The translations under genes were made by a program, and so were the position numbers. From Lachnospiraceae bacterium (GTDB lineage: Bacteria > Bacillota > Clostridia > Lachnospirales > Lachnospiraceae), in the NCBI GenBank assembly GCA_016287095.1, contig JAEEVK010000008.1, forward strand, positions 1 through 64,000: a stretch of DNA of 64,000 nucleotides, in the 5' to 3' direction. How positions within the stretch are numbered: the stretch's first letter is position 1; every line of letters starts with the position of its first letter. Under the pieces are notes generated by a model that did no database searches, was not told where the DNA came from, and saw only the letters and a program-made list of their open reading frames with translations. Below, in pieces: positions 8,792 through 17,197 of this stretch.

Positions 8792-10543
8792 GAAATTTCA
8801 ATAATATTAATAATTTTAATAACAATGCACCTTATAGATTTCTTGGTGAAGGCAACAAGGTTTCTGAAGATAGCTGCCTGACCAAGCTCAATAATAATGA
8901 CCTTATTATAGGTGGGTCTGGCTCGGGTAAGACCACAGGATATGTAAGTCCTCTTCTTAACAATCTCTGTGGTTCCTCGCTAGTCGTTCAGGATACTAAG
9001 GGAAGGCTGTGCCGTACCTATAGTAAGATTTTGAAGACCAGAGGATTTATGGTATATACCCTCGACTTCTGCAATCCAAGCCAGAGCAGTATAGGCTATA
9101 ACCCTCTGGCTGCCATACGAAGGCATCCTGACGGTTCAGTGGTAGAGCAGGATGTAAATAAGCTGGCTGCCCTGTTGGCACCTCTTTCCGATACCATACT
9201 GGGAGCAGTCTGCACAGAGGCTTCTCAGTGTGGAGATTGGTTATTGCCTGGAAGCGCTTGTCAAGTCTGAACAGAATATGAAGTCTGTCTTGAGAATAAA
9301 CCGTGAGATGAATTCTGAAAGCGGTTTCAAGAGCATTGAAAAGTGGGCTCATAAATATCCTGAAAGCTATACCGCTAAAAGATATCAACTGATAAAGGGA
9401 TTGCCACAGTCAGAACGAACTTGGGCTTGTGTTCAGGATTTCCTGAATAGGTACCTTGCAAGTCTTGATGTCAAGGAGTTTGATTCTATTTTTGTGGCTA
9501 ACACAATGTTAGATTTGAAAGCCATAGGTAAGGAGCCTACAGTTCTTTTCCTTAATGTACCTGACCACGATAGCTCATGCAGCAACGTTGTTGATGCATT
9601 CAATGCTCAGTTAATCCAGGTCCTTATTGATACAGCTGATAAGGAGAAGTCAGGAAGGCTCCCTCTTAAGGTTCGAATAGTATTTGATGATTTTGCAGCA
9701 TCCGCTTCGAGAATGCCTGATTTCGAAAAAGTCATTTCAGTCATCCGCTCACGCGATATCTCTGTGAGTATCGTTCTTCAGGCTCTCAGCCAGTTGGAGG
9801 CATCATATGGCAAGCCAGATGCAAGAACTATCATCTCTAACTGTGACCACTGGCTTTTCCTAGGGACTAGGGAACTAGAAACTGCTGAGTTTATAGGAGC
9901 CATGATTAACAAGACAGCAACAGCTGTTCTGAACCTTCCATCAGATAAGGCAATCCTTATAACTTCGGGGCATCCGTATCAGGAAGTTAATAAGATAAGG
10001 CCTGACTCCGAATGCAATGTTATTGATGATAAGGCATTGAGATATAAAGAATCTGAGAGGGCACTAAGGCAATCTGGCAGAGGTGTGTACCAATACTGGG
10101 AAGCGTGCTTCAACATCGATAGCCAGGCTGGTCACATTCCTGTGGTGCGTACGAATGAATATATGCGTGAGCTTGTTTCCAAGAGTCCGTTTGTAGTGAG
10201 GCTGTTACCAGGAGAGAAAGAATCTGGAAAGCCTTGTATTAAGATAATGGATGGAGACATCTTACTTGGACTTGTCCAGGAAGAGTACTATGTATCCAGG
10301 CTTCAAGGTCTTGGAGAGGCTGTTGTCTATGTGGATGACCATGCACAGACGAACCGTTACAGTGGGTATATATACAAGGCGCAGGAGCCCTCACAGAAGC
10401 AGTATCATATGGTGAAGAATGCCTATGACAATGGGCTTATAGATGCTTTGCCAGAGAAATACGAGAGGCATATTTATAGCAAGCTAATAGCTCAGATTAT
10501 GGCTATAAAGGCTGAGACGTCGGCAGTGCCGCAATCAGAATAA
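8788..10543 (+). pseudogene. VirD4/TraG-type conjugative coupling protein, frameshifted
   Basis: Two overlapping frames encode one protein. The first (to 9270) has Walker A GGSGSGKTT (residues 42-50) and DTKGRLCR. The second continues from about 9200 with WEQSAQRLL and GYCLEALV, then FLNVPDHD, VFDDFAASA (Walker B region) and LFLGTRELETAEFIG, all expected of VirD4-type ATPases that pump DNA into the conjugation channel. The junction is near GATACCATACTGGG, where removing one C (or restoring two bases) joins the frames. The N-terminal membrane segments of classical VirD4 are absent. Probably inactive unless the shift is a sequencing error. Confidence 0.8.
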
Positions 10544-10606
10544 ACCATCTTATTTAGGTTTATATCCTTTCGTAAAGGAACATGATAATGTAAGATATAG
10601 AAATGT

Positions 10607-10646
10607 GCAGGAACTGGCTTACCTAGTCGGTTCCTGCTATTTTTTT
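10607..10646 (+). terminator. Terminator after the VirD4-type gene
   Basis: GCAGGAAC and GTTCCTGC form an exact stem followed by TATTTTTTT. It isolates the conjugation remnant from the helicase gene downstream. Confidence 0.8.
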
Positions 10647-10704
10647 GAAGGTTTAGAGAGATGATATAAGATATTTTATATTCAGCTGATTAAACACAAA
10701 AAAA

Positions 10705-10733
10705 TTGACAAAATATAATGCAGATATTACTAT
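10705..10733 (+). promoter_or_regulatory. Sigma-A-type promoter of the RecQ-like gene
   Basis: TTGACA, 17-nt spacer, TACTAT (four of six matches to the -10 consensus), about 50 nt before the helicase ATG. The surrounding sequence is AT-rich, so other -10 choices exist. Confidence 0.5.
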
Positions 10734-10785
10734 TATATAAGGTAATTACAGAATAGATATTTTGAATGAGACAATGGGTGATTAA

Positions 10786-11730
10786 ATGGAACGTAAAATG
10801 ACATGGACCGAGGAAAAAATAAAAGATAAATTAGCTTATTTTTTCCCTGATATAAAAGAGCCTAAAGAAAATCAGTTGTATTATATAAAGGCTATCCTTG
10901 AAGGGAAGGACATCCTTGCGGTTATGCCTACCGGATCAGGGAAAAGTCTCTGTTATCAATTTTCAGGACTGATCATACCCGGTGTAACAGTTGTGATACA
11001 GCCTATCGTAGCTCTTGTTCATGACCAGGCAAAAAAACTTCAAGAAAAAAACATCCCTGCTATATGTATTGATAACATAGAAAAAGAGGAAGAAACAAAG
11101 GATGTAAAATTTGCTGTTTCCCGGAATAAGGCATATAGGGAATGTTCGGAAGGAAAATATAAATTTATCTTTGTAACACCGGAAAGATTCAGGTCACCAC
11201 ATTTTATCAATCTGCTTAACCATATGGAGGTCAATCTGATAGTTTTCGATGAGGCTCATTGTCTTTCGTTGTGGGGACACGATTTTAGAAAGAGCTATCT
11301 TGATGCAATAAGAGTGTTGAGAATGCTGCGCGGAAGGAAAAAAGAAGGACGATTACAGGTTGCAGCATTTACAGCCACAGCAACGACCGATGTCAAGATA
11401 GATATAATAAAGCTTCTCTCGGAATCGAAAGCGAAAAAAGAAATAGAAACACTGATAAAAAACACAAAGGATAACGAGGATATAATTGCTCGGTACTGTT
11501 CACAGGTAATCCTAAAAGATCTAAATTTCGTGGTAAGAGCTGGTGAGGAAGATCCTATAAATTCAAACCTCTACTTCGTGCATCATATATTGAATAGTAA
11601 GGATGTTGACAGACAAAATGAACGTTTCAATAATAGAAGAGACTTTGAATATGTTCGACAGTGGGATTATAAAAGGGAAACAGTCCTTAAAATAATAGAT
11701 GATGAAATCAGACGTTATAAGCCAGCATAA
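10786..11730 (+). CDS. RecQ-type helicase N-terminal half (cut off by in-frame TAA)
   Basis: 314 residues containing the first RecA-like domain of a RecQ-family DNA helicase. There is a Gln before the first strand (Q-motif region), Walker A MPTGSGKSLCYQ (47-58), motif Ia IQPIVALVHDQ, the RecQ-type box FDEAHCLSLWGHDFR (154-168) and motif III FTATAT (195-200). The frame stops at a single TAA and the same frame continues without a shift for another 3.8 kb with helicase motifs IV-VI, so this is the front part of one ~1580-residue protein. Read alone it lacks the second RecA domain and should not unwind DNA. An AT-rich leader with a separate promoter precedes it. Confidence 0.8.
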   Translation: MERKMTWTEEKIKDKLAYFFPDIKEPKENQLYYIKAILEGKDILAVMPTGSGKSLCYQFSGLIIPGVTVVIQPIVALVHDQAKKLQEKNIPAICIDNIEKEEETKDVKFAVSRNKAYRECSEGKYKFIFVTPERFRSPHFINLLNHMEVNLIVFDEAHCLSLWGHDFRKSYLDAIRVLRMLRGRKKEGRLQVAAFTATATTDVKIDIIKLLSESKAKKEIETLIKNTKDNEDIIARYCSQVILKDLNFVVRAGEEDPINSNLYFVHHILNSKDVDRQNERFNNRRDFEYVRQWDYKRETVLKIIDDEIRRYKPA

Positions 11731-14700
11731 AGGAATAAATACAAAGACCTTTATAGTGACTGGAATAAAGAAGTAAGAAATTTGGAGTCTGAAGACAGTT
11801 CTGATAATGAGGAGGGGAGAAAAAAAGAAAAGTTTGAGAAATGGCTAAAAAATAATGATCGTTATCCAAAGAATTATCCCTGTGGAATAATATTCTGTGA
11901 AACAATAGCCGGAGTAGATAAAGTAGCTAAAGAACTTACCCATGAATTCCAAGGTAAAAATATTAAAATTGCGAAATACTACGGACCTATGGATAAGCAT
12001 ACTAAGCATGAAAATTCTGAAAAATTTGTTAGTTCCGAAGCCGTGATTATGGTTTCTACAAATGCATATGGAATGGGCATCGATAAAAATGACATACGTT
12101 TCATAATTCATTACAATATTCCTCGTTGTATAGAGAATTATGTTCAGGAATGTGGACGTGCCGGCCGTAACAAATCATTTAAAGGATATTGTCATTTAAT
12201 ATATTCTGAAAGAGAAGTAAAATATCCTCCGGTTGAGGAATATACAGCAGAAGGAGGAATAAAAGGTACAAGCTATATACATGATTATATAAAATTTAAA
12301 CGAATGTGCGATAATGCACTTATAATCGGTGATAAAAATATACATGATGACCTTAAAAGTTATTTTATGGAACCACCGAAAATAAATTCTACATGTATGA
12401 AGCTTGAATATGCCATGCAGGAACGTGAACTTTCATTTCCACCGGTGCTGTATTCAAACAGTTGCTTAGCAGCAGGGAGGATTCGCAAAGGACAGTTCAA
12501 TAAGTTGTCGGGTTCACTGAAGATTTCCGGTTCCTTGAACAAGACCAATTATCGCCCTGCTGGGGAAGTCATTGATGATCTTATCAGTTCCCAGGATTTG
12601 TCAATTACAGAGTTGGCAGAGAAACTTAATTTGAGCATAAAGGCTATAAAAATGTATTCTGGGGAAGGGAGGTACCATAATAATACTAATTACCCAAAAC
12701 TAGAGGCCAGAATTAAAAAAACATTTAAGATTCCCCGTAATTTCCTTAATACAAATGCGCAGGTTTCTTCTGATGAGACTTCTTCTGATGAAGGGGCACT
12801 TTTATCATCCACGGTGACGTACATGGACCTGAAAACAAATGAGGACAATACGGATGATGGAGAGAACTATATCACTGTAGATTTATCCTATAATGGACTA
12901 CCTTATTCTGAGGCAAAAGAGGAGGATCGACTGTCATATTTTGACATGATGGTCATGGATGCAGTTTACACGCTTGAAATGTATGACATGCCGATATCTA
13001 TTCAAAATATATATAAACTACTCAGTGGGGATCTTGATATTTCGGTATATATTTCAAAAGCTCATGCACATACTAGACATTCTGATAAGGTAAAAATTGT
13101 TAAAGACAGTTTCCGTAAGATGATTAATACGGGGATAAGTATAAATTTTGCTTTATCTCATGCTCAAGGAATATATTATGGAAAGAATAATAGACCGGAT
13201 TCTTTCTCTGGTGTATTTCTTCCTATTGAAATGGATCCCTATTCGAAACATGCATTTAGACCAAAGCAGAGCACTATAGACGTGTTTGTGCCTATAGGGT
13301 GTAAGAAAAACGAAATAACTGGTAAATTCCAGACTGTTGTAACAAAAGTTTCCAAAAAGGTTATATGTAGACCGCCTCTTTGCGAGCTTGCGGATATGCT
13401 ATTGCAATATCATACTTTCCCTTTAGATGTTCTAAATCTAAAAGGAAAAGATTGGAATTATAAGAAAATATGGAACTGGGGAGAAAATGTTCCCAAAGAA
13501 TATCGTAATATAGTTGATAGCGGTATTACAGGGTATGAGAATGCATTGGCAGATGAATGTGACAAATATAAAATAAGTAAGCAGATAATAGAATACTATA
13601 GGAAGAAATTGCAGATAAGAAGTTCTACTGAACAAAACTTTGTTGAGGATAGTTTTCCTCAACATTCCATAGAAAACATGATCCTTGCTCATTTTTTGTT
13701 GAATAGGATAGCAATCTTACCAACAAAATACAGATACTATAAGAACAGAAGAAGTATTTCACCATATATACAGTTTTATCCAAAGGATAATGCTTCTAAG
13801 TGTATATTAGAGTATTTGTTCCGTGGGATAGGAGAATACTCTGAGCATTCATGTGGAATGAGTTATAAGGATAAAGAGAATGATCCATATTTTTTAAGAA
13901 AATGGCAGACTATTCTTTGTGAAAAATATCCATTATATAAGGAATTAGGAAAAGCATTCTTAGATCCCAGATATTCTGACAAGAATATCGATAAAAAACT
14001 TCGACGTAAGTCTAGAGAAAGTTACGAAGAATGGAAGAAACGTGCTGACAGATATGATGAGAAATTTGGTACCCAAGATCCTCGTTTTTATGATGAAAGC
14101 CCTGATAATCCATTAGGACATTTACCGGGAGAAGAATATAAAGAATGGAAAATAAGAGTCAATAAGGATTACAAGGTAAAAAAGAAGGCAAATGAAAAAG
14201 ATGGAACTTTAAGTATCATAATGAAAAAGATTGCAGAGTGTATTCCTTTGCAATATCAGTTCATCAATAATCAGATGCTTTATATCGAAAAAAAGCCAAG
14301 TAAGCACTTGAAGAAATGTTATCCGATTATGTTTGTGAACACCATAAAAGTGGCTGTACGAGGAGATAATATAGGAGATACAGGGATTCGTGTGATTAAT
14401 ATGATTCTAGGGTATGATGTATATGGTACCAAGGAGATCATAGGTGTTTGGAACGGTAAGGAAGGAAATATTTCTGGGGAAGAATATTGGAAGGGAATAT
14501 TCAATAACATAAGATCTAGAGGAGTTGAATCAGTATTGTTTGTTCTTAGCCCAGCATATCCTCACAATAATCCTTATGATATAAATAAGCTCAGAAAAGC
14601 AGTAAAAGCAGTTTTTGGGGGTAAGACAGGCGTGGATGAAGATAATAGCCATGAGAATAATAAGGCTGATATATCTTTTAAAAGAATAGCTGATATTGCT

Positions 14701-15525
14701 TCATTGAAGAAGGACTTTGATTGGCTGGTCAATCGTACACTGTATTATATAAAGGAAGAATACTCAGATGAATTCACAAAAAGAGCTACTAGTTTATCCT
14801 GTAGTGGTTTGTTTAAAAACCTAACTGGGATAGATATTAGCATGGAAATTAAAAAGACACTGGATAATAATAACGATATATTGAAATTTGGTTATGACAT
14901 GAACAGGACTCTTTTGGAATTCCAGAAAAAATTTTCAAACGAAAAGGATTATCATAAAATAGAAGAATATAAGAAGTGCAAAGAAGAGGTGGTCAGATAT
15001 ATTGATGAAGTTTCTATAACTTCAAATAAGATAAAAGATTATTCAAGAAAAATATTTTTAGCTGTTAATGCGGAGAAAGTGTACCAGAACTTTATTAATT
15101 CCTTATCTAACTATCCTGAAAATCTGAAAGAAAAAGTATATGGAATATGGCATGAAAAATGGGGTATGATATATTCAGGCCTTTTAAAGAAGGAAGGTGC
15201 TATACGTCAGCTGACAGAGTTCGTAGATTTTAGCCAAATAATCGAAAAACGAAGGTTTCCTAGTACGGAATCAGCTAAATATGCACTTATGGCCAGATGT
15301 GAAACCATGAACGAATCGTGGCAAGATGCTGCTAGTAAGCAAAATCATAACCCATATCCTGAATCCTGGGAGGATATAATAAACGATGAAACCCTAGATT
15401 ATACGTGGAGACATCTGCTTAACAATCTTAATAATGTAGATACAGGACTAAATTTAAATAAAGGGGAACTAAAGCAGGCTCAGGATGTTATCCTGAGATA
15501 TTATAGAACAACTAAAAAAATGTAA
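11731..15525 (+). CDS. RecQ-type helicase C-terminal half fused to IS256/Mutator transposase-like domain
   Basis: In-frame continuation after the TAA; the first possible restart is TTG at 11782, which has no good ribosome site. Residues counted from that TTG: helicase motif IV GIIFCETIAG (35-44), V STNAYGMGIDK (92-102), VI YVQECGRAGRN (120-130). A helix-turn-helix-like stretch (SITELAEKLNLSIKAIKMY) follows near 274-292. About residues 845-940 read like the IS256/Transposase_mut core: YPIMFVNTIKVAV, IIGVWNGKEG, YWKGIFNNIRSRGVESV, KAVKAVFGG; the family's C-terminal FPS-ESA...W segment matches KRRFPSTESAKYALM near 1155. The family's first Asp (FLD) is Asn here (FVN), and the second (VDG or SDG) is missing, so the fold is probably a binding domain without transposase activity. 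The 17-repeat array starts about 50 bp after the stop. Confidence 0.75.
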   Translation, partial: RNKYKDLYSDWNKEVRNLESEDSSDNEEGRKKEKFEKWLKNNDRYPKNYPCGIIFCETIAGVDKVAKELTHEFQGKNIKIAKYYGPMDKHTKHENSEKFVSSEAVIMVSTNAYGMGIDKNDIRFIIHYNIPRCIENYVQECGRAGRNKSFKGYCHLIYSEREVKYPPVEEYTAEGGIKGTSYIHDYIKFKRMCDNALIIGDKNIHDDLKSYFMEPPKINSTCMKLEYAMQERELSFPPVLYSNSCLAAGRIRKGQFNKLSGSLKISGSLNKTNYRPAGEVIDDLISSQDLSITELAEKLNLSIKAIKMYSGEGRYHNNTNYPKLEARIKKTFKIPRNFLNTNAQVSSDETSSDEGALLSSTVTYMDLKTNEDNTDDGENYITVDLSYNGLPYSEAKEEDRLSYFDMMVMDAVYTLEMYDMPISIQNIYKLLSGDLDISVYISKAHAHTRHSDKVKIVKDSFRKMINTGISINFALSHAQGIYYGKNNRPDSFSGVFLPIEMDPYSKHAFRPKQSTIDVFVPIGCKKNEITGKFQTVVTKVSKKVICRPPLCELADMLLQYHTFPLDVLNLKGKDWNYKKIWNWGENVPKEYRNIVDSGITGYENALADECDKYKISKQIIEYYRKKLQIRSSTEQNFVEDSFPQHSIENMILAHFLLNRIAILPTKYRYYKNRRSISPYIQFYPKDNASKCILEYLFRGIGEYSEHSCGMSYKDKENDPYFLRKWQTILCEKYPLYKELGKAFLDPRYSDKNIDKKLRRKSRESYEEWKKRADRYDEKFGTQDPRFYDESPDNPLGHLPGEEYKEWKIRVNKDYKVKKKANEKDGTLSIIMKKIAECIPLQYQFINNQMLYIEKKPSKHLKKCYPIMFVNTIKVAVRGDNIGDTGIRVINMILGYDVYGTKEIIGVWNGKEGNISGEEYWKGIFNNIRSRGVESVLFVLSPAYPHNNPYDINKLRKAVKAVFGGKTGVDEDNSHENNKADISFKRIADIASLKKDFDWLVNRTLYYIKEEYSDEFTKRATSLSCSGLFKNLTGIDISMEIKKTLDNNNDILKFGYDMNRTLLEFQKKFSNEKDYHKIEEYKKCKEEVVRYIDEVSITSNKIKDYSRKIFLAVNAEKVYQNFINSLSNYPENLKEKVYGIWHEKWGMIYSGLLKKEGAIRQLTEFVDFSQIIEKRRFPSTESAKYALMARCETMNESWQDAASKQNHNPYPESWEDIINDETLDYTWRHLLNNLNNVDTGLNLNKGELKQAQDVILRYYRTTKKM

Positions 15526-15577
15526 AGCAAGGTAGTTATACATCTGAGAAATGTAAGATAATATTTGAATTAAACGG

Positions 15578-16194
15578 AAAAGCGTACATATTGAAGTTGG
15601 TATAAGGAGTGCTTGCGTTTCAAAGTGTACGCTTTTAGGAAAAAACTCAAAAAGCGCACAAGTTGAAGCAGTATTTTTGATATTTGAGCTCAATCTGTAC
15701 GCTTTTTGATGTTACAACTCTGAAAAAACGTACAGATTGAAGTATGATTATTAAGTTTATGTTTCAGATCGTACGTAATTTAAGTTTTAAATCACAAAAA
15801 ACGTATGAATTGAAGTGAACTTCCTGGATTTTCAGTTCAGATTGTACGTTTTTTGGTTAGGCAGTCACAAAAAACGTACAGAATGAAGTGTATTTATCTT
15901 GCTCTTAGCATCAAAACGTACGTATATATACCCAAAATCATCTGAAAAACGTACGGAATGAAGTTGCATATTTGAAGTTTAAGTTCAGATTGTACGTTTT
16001 TGGAGTTGAAATGATAGAAAAATGGATAGAAACGTACAATTTGAAATAAAGATCATGAAACGTATGATTCAGAGCGTACGCAATTAGTTTCAAAGCCACA
16101 TAAAAAGCGTACAAAATGAAGTGGCATACTTGAAGTTTTGGTTCAGATCGTACGTTTTTTGACCTGGTAATTGGAAAAGCGCACTGATTGAAAT
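15578..16194. repeat. Array of 17 alternating inverted repeats with unique spacers
   Basis: The motif AAAARCGTACNNNNTGAA occurs nine times forward (starts 15578, 15649, 15723, 15796, 15869, 15945, 16028, 16102, 16175) and eight times reversed (starts 15618, 15689, 15762, 15836, 15911, 15984, 16068, 16142), strictly alternating. Forward copies usually extend to TGAAGT and reverse copies to TGAAC. Spacers between a forward and the next reverse copy are 18-21 bp; those from reverse to forward are 12-16 bp, with one of 26. Forward starts are 71-76 bp apart (one is 83). Spacer sequences mostly differ, while lengths stay constant. In RNA each forward-reverse pair would form a stem of about 10-12 bp. 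There is no open frame and no cas gene. It is not a CRISPR array: repeats alternate in direction. Alternatives are iterons, an operator cluster, or a guide-like RNA locus. Confidence 0.9.
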
Positions 16195-16281
16195 ATGAAC
16201 TGGTTATTATGAATTAACGTCTTATTATAATACTATAATAATATAATACTAAATTTCTTTTTGCTGACTTAAAATGATGAT

Positions 16282-16327
16282 AAGCCGTCGCACGCGTATG
16301 ACTTTAGTGTGAGTTAGGCGTTTTTTT
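16282..16327 (+). terminator. Possible terminator downstream of the array
   Basis: A GCC-rich/GGCG stem with internal loop (GCAC/GTGT inner pairs) is followed by seven T. It could end transcripts from the helicase gene through the array. The stem is imperfect. Between the array and the next gene (16195-16475) nothing else coding is visible; it is very AT-rich. Confidence 0.35.
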
Positions 16328-16475
16328 ATGCAAAATCTTGAAGAAATGGAAAATATAGTGTAAAATATTTCTGAAGAAACGGTATTTTATATGCTGGTGT
16401 ATATTTTCATTATATGGATACATCCAACGTGTTTAATAAAGATTTTACTATATAATATGTAGAAAGAGGTTTAAA

Positions 16476-17171
16476 ATGATAAACGCAGTTCTTACGATTG
16501 ATGATGTTTCTTCGGCCAATACTCCGGCAATAGTGGACTATCTGAATTCCAAGGGGATAACTGCCCTTATGTTTGCTGTGGGTGAAAACGTTGAGAAATA
16601 CTATGATAACGCTATATATGCACTTAAAAAGGGTATGATCCTCGGAAACCACAGCTATTCGCATCCGGCATTCTCCAGACTTTCTCTTGAAGAGGGGGTA
16701 GAAAATATCGAGAAAAATGAGGCGGTCCTGGATAAGCTGTATAAGGATGCGGATGTTGAGAGAAAATACAGACCTTTCCGTTTTCCTTATGGTGATAAGG
16801 GAGGACAAAACAAGGATGCTCTTCAGGCCTACTTAAGGGACAAGAAATTCAGCAAACTGAAAGATACGCAGCTTACGTATGAATGGTGGGGAAAACGTGG
16901 CTTGGACAAGGATATTGATACATTTTGGACATTCGATTTTGCAGAGTATAACATCCGTCCGGGCTCGGAGTTTACAGAAAAAGACGTATGGAAGAGGATA
17001 GAGGATCTCGATCCGCCTTATGGTGCAGCTTTGCTGAAGGATGGCAACAGTCATTTCATACTTCTTCATGCGCATGACGAGACGGAGGAGCTTGTACCGG
17101 AGTATTATAAGAAGTTTATTGACTTCCTGCTCGAAAAAGGTGTGGTATTTAACAAACCGGAGTTTATCTGA
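16476..17171 (+). CDS. Polysaccharide deacetylase (NodB/CE4 family)
   Basis: 231 residues with the CE4 motifs in order: LTIDD (metal Asp, the usual TFDD), GNHSYSHPAF (the two metal-binding His), FRFPYGD (arginine/proline motif 3) and HFILLHAHD near the end (motif 5 His). There is no signal peptide, which is unusual for an enzyme that acts on peptidoglycan or acetylated xylan, so it is either cytoplasmic or acts on small oligosaccharides. Good AGAAAGAGG site before the ATG. It is the first ordinary chromosomal gene right of the mobile island. Confidence 0.85.
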   Translation: MINAVLTIDDVSSANTPAIVDYLNSKGITALMFAVGENVEKYYDNAIYALKKGMILGNHSYSHPAFSRLSLEEGVENIEKNEAVLDKLYKDADVERKYRPFRFPYGDKGGQNKDALQAYLRDKKFSKLKDTQLTYEWWGKRGLDKDIDTFWTFDFAEYNIRPGSEFTEKDVWKRIEDLDPPYGAALLKDGNSHFILLHAHDETEELVPEYYKKFIDFLLEKGVVFNKPEFI

Positions 17172-17197
17172 GTAAGAAAAGATGAAAGGGGTTATAT

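Noticed and set aside
11728..11730. Stop codon in the helicase as selenocysteine or programmed frameshift site
   Set aside because: Selenocysteine needs TGA, and both halves are in the same frame, so no shift is required; nonsense mutation or sequencing error is simpler.
15578..16194. Array considered as CRISPR
   Set aside because: Repeats are short, degenerate and alternate in direction; spacers are of two lengths (about 20 and 14 bp), and no cas gene is present in the window.
15578..16194. Array considered as a TIGR-type guide array
   Set aside because: The dual-spacer dyad layout is reminiscent, but no Nop-domain Tas-like protein is encoded nearby. I keep it only as an analogy.
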